This document shows positions 1 through 8,368 of a stretch of 17,141 bases of DNA, piece after piece. The stretch comes from Akkermansiaceae bacterium UBA2367 (GTDB taxonomy: Bacteria; Verrucomicrobiota; Verrucomicrobiia; Verrucomicrobiales; DEV007), in the NCBI GenBank assembly GCA_002344525.1, contig DDTJ01000023.1, forward strand, positions 1-17,141. Direction: 5' to 3'. Position 1 is the stretch's first letter, and every line of letters starts with the position of its first letter. Under the pieces are notes generated by a model. That model had not been told where the DNA came from, did no database searches, and saw nothing but the letters and a program-made list of their open reading frames with translations. The translations under genes were made by a program, and so were the position numbers.

Positions 1-26
1 GGCGATAATCTAGGAAAGACCCTTGG

Positions 27-245
27 TTGTTCCAATCCGCCCTCCTCGTCGGCAGCCTCGTCCTCCTCGTGGCGGTGCTCCGGCATTTTGGCTCCTCCGC
101 CAACGAGTGGACATGGGAGAGGCTCCTCATCATCCTCGGGATGCTCCCCGTGGGACTCCTCTGGATCGCGCGCAACCGGCCCCGCCAGTTCGATCCGGCA
201 GCGGTGCCGGAGGAGTTGCTGCCGTCGAAGCCAGCGCCAGCCTGA
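27..245 (+). CDS. small two-helix membrane protein, unknown function
   Basis: A 72-residue reading frame that I do not recognise. It has two hydrophobic stretches, about residues 5-21 (ALLVGSLVLLVAVL) and 34-48 (LLIILGMLPVGLLWIA), followed by a basic RNRPR segment and a proline/alanine-rich soluble tail, so it is probably a small inner-membrane protein with a short cytoplasmic tail. The start is TTG at 27, chosen because an in-frame stop lies at 6-8 and an AGGAAAG ribosome-binding-like sequence at 12-18 ends 8 nt before it. It converges on the membrane gene at 309-653. The uncommon start codon and lack of a recognisable family make this moderate confidence. Confidence 0.5.
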   Translation: MFQSALLVGSLVLLVAVLRHFGSSANEWTWERLLIILGMLPVGLLWIARNRPRQFDPAAVPEELLPSKPAPA

Positions 246-248
246 AGG

Positions 249-265
249 ACGGGCAACGCTCCCGT
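249..265. terminator. weak hairpin between convergent genes
   Basis: ACGGG (249-253) pairs with CCCGT (261-265) across a 7-nt loop, 3 bases after the first gene's stop codon. Only a short TTCCCC follows, so it is at best a weak intrinsic terminator for the plus-strand gene. Confidence 0.2.
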
Positions 266-308
266 TCCCCCTGTCGCAGAGGGTTGGCAGATGCGAAGAA
301 AGCCCCGC

Positions 309-653
309 CTACCAACCGAAGATTGTTTTGCGGAGCCAAATCCCCAACGGCAGGGCCACCATGCCCAAGACGGGGAGAACGGCGCTCATCACGATCCGTT
401 GCCATCGTTCCGGCTCATAGAAAAAGCCGACGAGGCTCCAGACCAGCATCGCGGAAATCGCGTAGCACAGTCCCACCGTCAGTGGCGTCAATCCCAACGC
501 GGCGGCGATGGGCAAGGCGAAGAGCAGCAGGAAGGCGAAAGGCAGAGTCCTCCACCAATCGAGTTCCAGAGAGTGGCGTCCGAGCCCCCAGACAAGCCCT
601 TGGATCGAGAGGACGAGGAACACCAAGCCAAAATAAACGGCCGGGTCCCTCAT
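309..653 (-). CDS. four-helix integral membrane protein, unknown function
   Basis: A 114-residue, strongly hydrophobic protein with about four transmembrane segments: residues 6-24 (YFGLVFLVLSIQGLVWGL), 37-55 (LPFAFLLLFALPIAAALGL), 57-78 (PLTVGLCYAISAMLVWSLVG) and 89-107 (MSAVLPVLGMVALPLGIWL). Short charged loops (YEPERWQR, RHSLELDWWR) separate them. No catalytic motif is visible and I do not recognise the family. The ATG at 651-653 is the natural start; a GGAG lies about 13 nt upstream, too distant to be convincing. It is convergent with the small membrane gene at 27-245 and divergent from the gene at 977. Role unknown. Confidence 0.6.
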   Translation of the reverse strand: MRDPAVYFGLVFLVLSIQGLVWGLGRHSLELDWWRTLPFAFLLLFALPIAAALGLTPLTVGLCYAISAMLVWSLVGFFYEPERWQRIVMSAVLPVLGMVALPLGIWLRKTIFGW

Positions 654-976
654 GGCGTTGCGTGGACTCCGGTGAAATGGGGGAAGCTCGTCGTCATCGG
701 CAGCGGCAAGTGAAGGGTTGAACTTCCCCGATTCCCCACTCTACTTTGACGCATCCATGCGGAGCCCATGAACGGGTGGGGGAAAAGCGGAAGGATTTTC
801 GCGAAAAGGCACGAGGGCAAAAGCCGTCCCGCTTTTTACAGCCGCGTCTCCAATCTGACAAGATAGAACCAACAGATGACGAAGAGGAGCAGATCGGAAA
901 CCATGCCGCCGCCCGCCGGGCGCGACGCCGCATTCCGGCATCCCTTGGGAAACCCGCGCCAATGAAGGAGGACTCG
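654..976. other. intergenic region, divergent genes
   Basis: This 323-bp stretch separates two divergently read genes and holds no supported gene. Frames that cross it are open only because of base composition. A small perfect inverted repeat CGCATccATGCG lies near 750-762. A possible plus-strand promoter (TTTACA at 835-840) is listed separately. I see no RNA gene or further repeat. Confidence 0.5.
835..864 (+). promoter_or_regulatory. possible sigma70-type promoter
   Basis: TTTACA (835-840) matches five of six bases of the -35 consensus. CAAGAT (859-864) lies 18 bp on as a poor -10 (three of six). If used, the leader to the ATG at 977 would be about 105 nt. Weak. Confidence 0.25.
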
Positions 977-2257
977 ATGCTGCGAGCGCGTTCGCGCTTG
1001 GCCCGGGGCGCCCGTCTTCTTGCGGGGCTGCTCTTCGCCGCGCTCGCGACGCTTGCCATTTTCGCCGGGATCGAGCCGGCTTGGGCGAAGTGGGCGGTCT
1101 TCGCGGTATCTTTGTCAGGGTTGATCGCGGTTGTTTTCTGGAGGTCGCCGCAGCCGCCGGGAGACGGGCGGAACGGCGACGAGGAGCTGGTCGAGATCGC
1201 GCGGCGGGCCATCCGGGGCGAAGCGGACCGCCTCGACGCGAAGCGGCGGGATCTGGAGCGCGTCCTCATGGCCTACGGCGAGTGGATGGAGTTCCCCGAT
1301 TTCAAGACCCTCAACGCCGCCGACTGGAAGGACGAGGCCCACCTGCGCATGGATGCCCGCGTCGCCGAGCTCATCGACCACGAGTCCGACCTCGTCCTTC
1401 AGCGCTTCTCGTCCGGCGTCTACTGGGCGGGCGGGAAGTTCGAAGGGCGGCAACTGCTCCTCGACCTCGTCTCCTTCACCGAGTCCATCGCCCGCATCTA
1501 CCGGCCCGAATCGGAACTGCCCCTGCTCGAACTGAATCTGGAAAGCCTCTTCAAGGCGGTGAACCGCGCCTCGCTCCAGATCATCCTCCTGCTCGAAGAG
1601 CTGCCCATCCTCGAAGTGAAGGAGATGAACCTGCGCAAGGTCTCGGAGAACCTCCGCACCGCGAGCAAGGTCTACCGCAAATACGAGGAACTGCAGCCCT
1701 ACCTCGCCCCGATGCGCTACCTCTGGCACGGCGGCAAGCTGCTGATGACCTCGAACCCCCTCCTCGCCGCCGGATGGATCGCGGGATCGGAACTGCTCTG
1801 GAAGGGCGGCAAGCACCTCGGGAAGAAGGCGATGGACGCCTACCTTCTCAGCCTCGTGCGGCAGACGCTGGGCATCGTCGCGTGGGAAACGGCGGGCGTC
1901 TACGACCCGACCCACCGCTACCGCAGCCCCGACTGGGTCTTCGGGGTCGAGTTGGCGCATCTCCTCTGCCAGTTCGACGAGACGCCCGAGATTTTGCGGG
2001 AGGCCTTCCGCGAACTCAGTCGCCTGCCCCTGCGCAGCACCTACGACCGCATCTTCCTCTACCGCTGCGTCGCCCAGAACGCGAGTCCGAAGCCGAAGCA
2101 CTTCGCGCAGGCCGAACTGCTCCCGCTAGCGGCGCGGCGCGAGATCCGCGAAAGGCTCGTCGCCTTCCACGAGAAGCACGTCGGCGGCAGCGGCTGCATG
2201 TCCGACGAAGCCGCGCGGAAGTGGCGGGCGGGGTTGGACGAGAGGCTGGGCTTGTAG
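977..2257 (+). CDS. membrane-anchored protein of unknown function (426 aa)
   Basis: I do not recognise this family. The protein opens with two hydrophobic helices, about residues 12-33 (RLLAGLLFAALATLAIFAGI) and 42-61 (KWAVFAVSLSGLIAVVFW), then a soluble, charged, mostly helical body of about 360 residues. Residues 70-120 are rich in Glu/Arg/Lys with heptad-like spacing (DELVEIARRAIRGEADRL), suggesting a coiled coil. A Gly-rich amphipathic stretch near residue 255 (LLAAGWIAGSELLWKGG) might contact membrane. Start: the ATG at 977 has AAGGAGG at 966-971, 5-6 nt upstream, the only textbook Shine-Dalgarno in this window; an in-frame ATG at 962 would add five residues but overlaps that site. It ends next to the cloverleaf repeat and converges on tpiA. 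Confidence 0.65.
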   Translation: MLRARSRLARGARLLAGLLFAALATLAIFAGIEPAWAKWAVFAVSLSGLIAVVFWRSPQPPGDGRNGDEELVEIARRAIRGEADRLDAKRRDLERVLMAYGEWMEFPDFKTLNAADWKDEAHLRMDARVAELIDHESDLVLQRFSSGVYWAGGKFEGRQLLLDLVSFTESIARIYRPESELPLLELNLESLFKAVNRASLQIILLLEELPILEVKEMNLRKVSENLRTASKVYRKYEELQPYLAPMRYLWHGGKLLMTSNPLLAAGWIAGSELLWKGGKHLGKKAMDAYLLSLVRQTLGIVAWETAGVYDPTHRYRSPDWVFGVELAHLLCQFDETPEILREAFRELSRLPLRSTYDRIFLYRCVAQNASPKPKHFAQAELLPLAARREIRERLVAFHEKHVGGSGCMSDEAARKWRAGLDERLGL

Positions 2258-2299
2258 CTGCAGGCGAAGTCAATGACCTCACGCGGGCGTCGCGGGGCC

Positions 2300-2383
2300 T
2301 TGGAGTGCGGCGGCATGACGCCGCTTTCCCTCGGGGCGACATGTCGCCCCGGAACAAAGCGCGGACATGTCCGCGCACTCCAA
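2300..2383. repeat. three-armed cloverleaf palindromic repeat (REP/MITE-like)
   Basis: An 84-bp element with very regular design. The outer stem is TTGGAGT (2300-2306) with ACTCCAA (2377-2383). Inside are three palindromes: arm 1 at 2307-2324 (GCGGCG/CGCCGC, one mismatched pair), arm 2 at 2332-2351, a perfect 20-bp palindrome CGGGGCGACATGTCGCCCCG, and arm 3 at 2359-2376, a perfect 18-bp palindrome GCGCGGACATGTCCGCGC. Each arm is centred on CATG, and 7-nt linkers (TTTCCCT, GAACAAA) separate the arms. It lies between the 3' ends of convergent genes, where it could stop transcription from both sides. The architecture suggests a dispersed non-autonomous repeat; only one copy is visible here. Confidence 0.8.
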
Positions 2384-2403
2384 ATTTTGTCGCACAGCCC
2401 CCC

Positions 2404-3165
<762 letters not shown>

Positions 3166-3207
3166 AGATTGGGTCACGGGTCAGGAGTCACGGGTGGTGG
3201 TGCGTAT

Positions 3208-4410
3208 TCACTTTTCGTCGAGGACGGCGATGCCGGGCAGCTCCTTGCCTTCGAGCAGTTCGAGGGAGGCTCCGCCGCCGGTGGACATGTGGTCCATCGC
3301 TTCGCCGAAACCGAACTGGTTCGCGGCAGTGACGGAGTCGCCTCCGCCGACGATCTTCACGGCCTTCGCGTTCTCCGCGATGGCTTTGCCGACGGCCTTC
3401 GTTCCGAGGTCGAAACCGCGCTTCTCGAAGACGCCCATGGGGCCGTTCCAGACGATGGTGCCAGCCTCGCCGATTTTTTTGGAGAACTCCGCGATGGCCT
3501 GGTCGCCGATGTCGATGCCCTCGCGGTCGTCGGGGATGGCCCCGCCTTCGCCCCAAGGGGCGGTCACTTCGGTGGGAGCGTCGTCGCGGAACTCGGCGGT
3601 GTGACGCGTGTCGGCGGGGAGGAGGAATTCGATGCCGTTTTTCTCCGCCTTGTCGAGGATCTGGAGGGCGAGGTCGGTCTTGTCGGGTTCGGCGAGGCTT
3701 TTGCCGATCTGGTGGCCTTGGGCGAGGCGGAAGGTGTTGGCCATGGCCCCGCCGATGATGAAGGCGTCGGCCTTGCCCATGAGGCGGTTGAGAACCTCGA
3801 TCTTGTCCGAGACCTTGGCCCCGCCCATGATGACGACGAAGGGACGGGCCGGCTCCTCAAGCTTGTCGACGAGGTATTCGAGCTCCTTCTCGACGAGGAA
3901 GCCCATGGCGCAGGGGCTGAGGTGCTCCGTGACCCCGGCGGTGGAGGCGTGGGCGCGGTGGGCCGTGCCGAAGGCGTCGTTCACGTAGAGGTCGCCGAGG
4001 GCGGCGAGTTGCTTGGAGAATTCGGGATCGTTCTTCTCCTCGCCGGGATAAAAGCGCACGTTTTCCAAGAGGAGGATTTCACCGTCCTTCAGCGCGGCGA
4101 CGGCGGCCTCGGCCTTCTCGCCGACGCAGTCCTCGGCGAAACGCACGGGCGCGTCCGTGAGCTCGGCGAGACGGTCGGCGGCGGGCTTCAGCGAGTATTT
4201 CGGGTTCGGCGCGCCCTTGGGACGGCCGAGGTGGGACATGAGGATCACTTTCGCCCCCGCCTTGGCGAGATGCTCGATGGAGGGCAGGGCCGCGCGGATG
4301 CGGGTGTCGTCGGTGATCTGGAGGGAATCGTCGAGCGGCACGTTGAAATCGACGCGCACAAGGACGCGTTTGCCAGCGGGTTGGAGATCGCGGATGGAGA
4401 GTTTGGACAT
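3208..4410 (-). CDS. pgk: phosphoglycerate kinase
   Basis: Transfers phosphate from 1,3-bisphosphoglycerate to ADP, giving ATP and 3-phosphoglycerate (glycolysis, cytosol). At 400 residues it is full length. Visible signatures include RVLVRVDFNVPL near residue 20 (family signature), SHLGRPKG with the substrate-binding His/Arg, LLLENVRFYPGEE, NDAFGTAHRAHAST, MGGAKVSDKI (nucleotide site), WNGPMGVFE and the C-terminal GGGDSV loop. The ATG at 4408-4410 is the only sensible start. No Shine-Dalgarno precedes it; instead a GC-rich 6-bp hairpin lies 10 nt upstream. It follows gap by 175 bp on the same strand and precedes tpiA by 42 bp. Confidence 0.98.
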   Translation of the reverse strand: MSKLSIRDLQPAGKRVLVRVDFNVPLDDSLQITDDTRIRAALPSIEHLAKAGAKVILMSHLGRPKGAPNPKYSLKPAADRLAELTDAPVRFAEDCVGEKAEAAVAALKDGEILLLENVRFYPGEEKNDPEFSKQLAALGDLYVNDAFGTAHRAHASTAGVTEHLSPCAMGFLVEKELEYLVDKLEEPARPFVVIMGGAKVSDKIEVLNRLMGKADAFIIGGAMANTFRLAQGHQIGKSLAEPDKTDLALQILDKAEKNGIEFLLPADTRHTAEFRDDAPTEVTAPWGEGGAIPDDREGIDIGDQAIAEFSKKIGEAGTIVWNGPMGVFEKRGFDLGTKAVGKAIAENAKAVKIVGGGDSVTAANQFGFGEAMDHMSTGGGASLELLEGKELPGIAVLDEK

Positions 4411-4419
4411 CGGAAGGGG

Positions 4420-4434
4420 GCGGCCTGCGGCCGC
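4420..4434 (-). promoter_or_regulatory. hairpin just upstream of pgk start
   Basis: GCGGCC (4420-4425) pairs perfectly with GGCCGC (4429-4434) across a 3-nt loop. In the minus-strand transcript the hairpin ends 9 nt before the pgk ATG, where a ribosome-binding site would normally lie. It could affect translation initiation; this is inferred from position only. Confidence 0.3.
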
Positions 4435-4448
4435 GGTAAAAGGTGAAT

Positions 4449-4488
4449 CGGAGCGTAGCGGAGATAGACGGAGTGAAACGAAGTCAAA
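4449..4488. repeat. degenerate 10-bp tandem repeat in gap-pgk spacer
   Basis: Four consecutive decamers starting CGGAG/CGAAG: cggagcgtag, cggagataga, cggagtgaaa, cgaagtcaaa. In the minus-strand transcript each reads as a CTCCG or CTTCG tract every 10 nt in the leader of pgk. Function unknown. Confidence 0.5.
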
Positions 4489-4510
4489 AGTGAAAGGTCT
4501 CGCTGAGAAG

Positions 4511-4546
4511 AAAAAGCGCCCGCCAACCGGGCGGTCGGGGGCGCTT
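4511..4546 (-). terminator. rho-independent terminator after gap
   Basis: On the minus strand a GC-rich stem forms from AAGCGCC/GGCGCTT (4514-4520 with 4540-4546) and an inner CCCGCC/GGGCGG (4519-4524 with 4529-4534), with a small bulge. It is followed on that strand by TTTTT. It begins about 40 nt after the gap stop codon, so it should end or attenuate transcription between gap and pgk. Confidence 0.7.
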
Positions 4547-4585
4547 CCTTTGCTTGGAAAAGATCAGTGAAACCGACGGCAGGGA

Positions 4586-5584
<999 letters not shown>

Positions 5585-5674
5585 AGATGTGGGAGTAGCG
5601 TGTTTCAGTAAGATGGGACACGCCTTGGGAGCGGCCCCGGAGGTCGAATGCTCCGCGGTTAGGAGCGGGGGGCT

Positions 5675-5702
5675 ACACTAGAGGGGATTCCAGACCCGTC
5701 AA
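5675..5702 (-). promoter_or_regulatory. candidate promoter of gap
   Basis: On the minus strand TTGACG (5702-5697) is a near-perfect -35 and TAGTGT (5680-5675) sits 16 bp on as a partial -10. The predicted leader to the gap ATG is about 85 nt. Confidence 0.35.
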
Positions 5703-6021
5703 AGAAAAAGCCCGTCACCTCACCGCACGACACCTTCCCCCGATACGCAGACTTCGTTCCAAAGCCCCCGCCTTTCACGGGAGGCGGAGATCCGGAAATC
5801 CTGGGGCAGGGCCACCGGAGGCGGCAAGCCAGATGGCCGCGTCGAATTTTTGAACATTTTCCGATTTGGCAAGGTCTGTGTCCGTCGAATACCCGGAGAG
5901 AATTCGCCACGGCGGACTCGAACCCGAAACACAAACCCCTCCTTACCCCGATTCGACCGATCTCAACCCCAACTCAAAAATCTGGAAATTATCTTATTTT
6001 TAGGTTATCTTAAATTTTAGC

Positions 6022-6049
6022 TTGCGCTGAAAATCATAAAATTTATAAT
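6022..6049 (+). promoter_or_regulatory. sigma70-type promoter of the P-loop gene
   Basis: TTGCGC (6022-6027) and a perfect -10 TATAAT (6044-6049), separated by 16 bp, in an AT-rich stretch. Transcription would start near 6056, giving a leader of only about 17 nt before the ATG at 6073. This is the clearest promoter in the window. Confidence 0.6.
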
Positions 6050-6072
6050 GAGGTCGTAGAGTCTGATTTGCC

Positions 6073-6780
6073 ATGAAAAAGTTAATCGTCGTCGTCAATG
6101 ACTTGGAGCGCTCCGGCAAGTCCGCCCTCGCGCGGGCGCTCTCCCACCACCTCAAGGCCGAGGAAGTGAAGCACCTCCTCGTGACCTCCAACGAGATGGA
6201 CATGACGGATTCCTTCCCGGGAGAGTTCTGGGATCTGGAAGACCAGTTCGAAGTCTCTCAACTCATCGCCGCGATCGACCGCCACGACGCGGTCGTCCTC
6301 GACGTCCATACCGGAGCCGCCCGCAACTGGGGCGACCTCTTCGAGTCCGAGGATCTGGAGAACCTCCTCGCCGAGATCGACGCCGAGATGACCCTCGTCA
6401 TCCCCGACACCCGTAGCGAGCGGTGCAACGAGGAGATCTGCGACCTCGCCGAGATTTTCGCCGACCAGGCGAACTACGTCATCGCCCACCTCCCCGGCGA
6501 CAAGCGCAACGAGATCAAGTGGAAGGGCAGCCCGGCGGAGAAGGCGATCCGCTACCTCGGCGCGAACGAGGTCGAGATCCCCGGCCTCTCCGACGAGCTC
6601 CGCACCGCCCTCGACAACGCGGGCATCGACCTGCCCGAGGCCCTCAACCAGCCCTCCTCCCTTCCCCGCTTCGCGGAAGTGCAAGTGACGCAGTGGCTGG
6701 AGCGAGCCTCCTCCTGCCTCGCCGCCGGGAGCGAACACCTCATCCCCGACGGCTCCGGCAGCGTGGCGCTGGACTACTGA
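6073..6780 (+). CDS. ParA/MinD-like P-loop ATPase domain protein
   Basis: A 235-residue protein opening with beta strand LIVVVND and a P-loop variant LERSGKSALARAL (residues 11-23): the GKS core is present but the usual first glycine of Walker A is replaced by Asn9. A Walker-B-like strand AVVLDVHTG follows at residues 73-81, with Asp77. This layout resembles ParA/MinD/CobQ-type or plasmid TraL-like SIMIBI NTPases, though it is only a fold-level guess. The C-terminal third (from about residue 165) is acidic and helical with no known motif. It is monocistronic: own promoter (6022-6049), own terminator (6821-6848), divergent from gap and convergent with the reverse transcriptase. No Shine-Dalgarno. 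The substrate or partner is unknown. Confidence 0.6.
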   Translation: MKKLIVVVNDLERSGKSALARALSHHLKAEEVKHLLVTSNEMDMTDSFPGEFWDLEDQFEVSQLIAAIDRHDAVVLDVHTGAARNWGDLFESEDLENLLAEIDAEMTLVIPDTRSERCNEEICDLAEIFADQANYVIAHLPGDKRNEIKWKGSPAEKAIRYLGANEVEIPGLSDELRTALDNAGIDLPEALNQPSSLPRFAEVQVTQWLERASSCLAAGSEHLIPDGSGSVALDY

Positions 6781-6820
6781 GCGCCCTTGGCGCGGCTTCC
6801 GCAAAGCCCCACACACGAGA

Positions 6821-6848
6821 AAGGCTCCCGGCGACGGGGGCCTTTTTT
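6821..6848 (+). terminator. rho-independent terminator
   Basis: AAGGC-T-CCC (6821-6829) pairs with GGG-G-CCTT (6836-6844) around a 6-nt loop, followed by TTTT. It ends the P-loop gene 40 nt after its stop. On the minus strand the same hairpin is followed by TTTCTC, so it may also stop the reverse-transcriptase transcript, which ends at 6860. Confidence 0.8.
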
Positions 6849-6859
6849 GTTGGGACGGC

Positions 6860-8167
6860 TCATGCGGAACGCAGCCGCTCGAAACGCAGCCGCAGCTTTC
6901 CGCCCTTTTCCAGATTCAGTTGCCCGAGAGCGGCGATGCGGCCGAGGAGCCGTTCGGCGAAAACGGGATCGTCCCCGGCGCAGGCTGCGAGACCGCGGGT
7001 CTCCCATCGGTGCAGGATGGCCTTCAGCTCGTCGTAGGTCGCCCGAGTTGTGTTCGGCCTCTCGTTCACGACCACCCCGGCGAGGCGTTGGCGGGCGCAG
7101 GCAGGCATCACCCGGCTCTTGCGGTAGTTCAGTTCGAATCCCTCCTCCAACGCGATGGCCGCGACCCGGTCGAGGAAGCGCGCGGCACCCCGGCGCAGAC
7201 CGTCTCCGCCGCTGAAGGCGAGATCATCGGCATAGCGCGTGTAGTCCGCACCCGCCGCCGCCGCGAGTCCCGCCAGCCGACGGTCGAAGCGGAAGGCGAG
7301 GGCATTCGACAGTGCCGGCGAAGTGGGCGCACCCTGTGGCAGATGGGGTCTCGTCCAACGCGCCACCTCGGAGGGCGGGAGCCCTGCCTCCCGGACGAGC
7401 GACCGGGGCGGCGCATGGCAGCACAATCCGGCGAGGAGCCGGGCCACGCTGGACGGATAGCCCGCCGTCTCGAAAAAGGCGGCAACCCGCCCGAAGCGGA
7501 TCGAGGGGAAGAATTCCGCCAAGTCCGCCCGCAGCACGCAATCGCGACGGACATGGACTTCGGCAAAGGTGAGGATCGAACGACCTCGGCGGAACCCATG
7601 GGCCGCGTCGTGCAAGGGCACCCGTTCGAGAATCCCGCGCAGGATGCGATGCTGCGCCGCCTTCAGTCTCGGCTTGGGCGAGGCCAGGAGACGCGGCGAG
7701 GCACCGTGCTTTCGCGGAATCCAGCGGTAGGTGTAGTGGCCCAGCCGCCCGCCGACCTCCTCGCCGCCGCGTTCGATCCCGGCCAGCCAATGCAGTTCGC
7801 CGAGAGCCGGGATTCCCAGCCAGTCCGCCAGATCGGCGACACCGTTCAGAATCGGCAGCCCTTCCCAGCGGGCGACCATTTCCGCTGGCTGCGGGAGATG
7901 CCTCCAACGGCGCACCCGTTCCGCACCCCATCGCCGGAACCAAGGATCGGAGGCAATGCGGTCGGCGAGGTCGGCTTCGTCGCGGCGGACGATGGCTCGG
8001 GCGCTGCCGAGGCGCTGGATGAAGGAAGCCTTGCCGGGCCAAGCTCCGGGCATCCCGCTCTCCACAGCCTCGTCGAGAGACGGACTGCCCGAGGTCAGCC
8101 GGAACCGCAGCCACGAGGCCAACTGCCCGGATGCCTCCCGGATCGGATCGACGGTGCCCGCACTCAT
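6860..8167 (-). CDS. retron-type reverse transcriptase
   Basis: A 435-residue RNA-directed DNA polymerase. In order: an N-terminal helical extension (1 to about 105) without recognised domain; a region LADWLGIPALGELHWLAG typical of retron RT N-termini (about 112-130); KPRLKAAQHRIL (165-176); AHGFRRGRSILT (189-200); motif A RADLAEFFPSI with Asp215; LPQGAPTSPALSN (276-288); the catalytic YADD (312-315); and a thumb-side VVVNERPN..R segment (365-375). The retron hallmark NAxxH appears as FAEVH (201-205), and VTG as LAG (362-364). The ATG at 8165-8167 lies 17 nt after the 3' arm of the candidate retron RNA. Role inferred: makes msDNA, probably for anti-phage defence. Long N-extended RTs of this kind recall the myxobacterial retrons. 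No partner gene is adjacent. Confidence 0.88.
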   Translation of the reverse strand: MSAGTVDPIREASGQLASWLRFRLTSGSPSLDEAVESGMPGAWPGKASFIQRLGSARAIVRRDEADLADRIASDPWFRRWGAERVRRWRHLPQPAEMVARWEGLPILNGVADLADWLGIPALGELHWLAGIERGGEEVGGRLGHYTYRWIPRKHGASPRLLASPKPRLKAAQHRILRGILERVPLHDAAHGFRRGRSILTFAEVHVRRDCVLRADLAEFFPSIRFGRVAAFFETAGYPSSVARLLAGLCCHAPPRSLVREAGLPPSEVARWTRPHLPQGAPTSPALSNALAFRFDRRLAGLAAAAGADYTRYADDLAFSGGDGLRRGAARFLDRVAAIALEEGFELNYRKSRVMPACARQRLAGVVVNERPNTTRATYDELKAILHRWETRGLAACAGDDPVFAERLLGRIAALGQLNLEKGGKLRLRFERLRSA

Positions 8168-8184
8168 CGCCCGGCGGAGAAAGA

Positions 8185-8368
8185 GAGCCGCCGCTCCAAC
8201 GCGTCCCCGCCCGGCGCGGCCGGTCGGGCGTCGAGGCTGGCGCCCCTATGGCCGCGCGGCGTGTGATGTCGGAGTCTCGTATTCCCGGGGATCCCCCGGA
8301 AAGGCGGTCGCGCCACCCGTCCCCGCAGGGAGGACGAAGGCGATCCCACCAGCTTGGAGCGGCGGCTC
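8185..8368 (-). ncRNA. candidate retron msr-msd RNA
   Basis: On the minus strand, directly upstream of the RT, a perfect 15-nt inverted repeat encloses 154 nt: 5' arm GAGCCGCCGCTCCAA (8368-8354) and 3' arm TTGGAGCGGCGGCTC (8199-8185). This matches the long-range terminal stem that bounds retron RNAs. Just after the 5' arm comes AAGCT, so G8353 is a candidate branching guanosine. Inside are an msr-like hairpin at 8336-8318 (7 bp, loop CCTGC), a near-perfect stem around GGGGATCCCC at 8301-8282, and an msd-like long hairpin: GCGCGGCC (8257-8250) with GGCCGCGC (8221-8214), 4/4 internal loop, GGGCG (8245-8241) with CGCCC (8230-8226). RNA ends and branch point are inferred. Confidence 0.7.

Larger units (their letters stand above)
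5585..6072. other. 488-bp divergent intergenic region
   Basis: Lies between the divergent gap (minus) and P-loop gene (plus). I see no convincing gene: minus-strand frames at about 5659-5934 give compositionally odd, family-less peptides. The left part is GC-rich, with a hairpin CCGCCT/AGGCGG (5768-5773 with 5782-5787). The last ~110 bp (about 5960-6060) are sharply AT-rich and carry the plus-strand promoter. A TTCGAGT tRNA T-loop-like word (minus strand, 5914-5925) has no matching stems. Confidence 0.5.

Noticed and set aside
3169..4446. Long plus-strand frame antisense to pgk, and a similar one antisense to gap (4595-5611)
   Set aside because: Val/Gly/Asp-rich translations mirror the codon bias of the real minus-strand genes, which carry all family signatures.
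5914..5925. tRNA T-loop-like word GGGTTCGAGTCC on the minus strand
   Set aside because: The flanking bases do not form a 5-bp T stem (three of five pairs fail), and no acceptor, D or anticodon arm can be built around it.
5659..5934. Minus-strand reading frames of 70-91 codons in the gap upstream region
   Set aside because: Two overlapping frames, compositionally odd, no recognisable motif or ribosome-binding site, and they cover the probable gap promoter; chance open frames in GC-rich DNA are more likely.
6073..6780. P-loop gene as the retron's accessory effector
   Set aside because: It is convergent with the RT, has its own promoter and terminator, and does not resemble known retron ATPase effectors.
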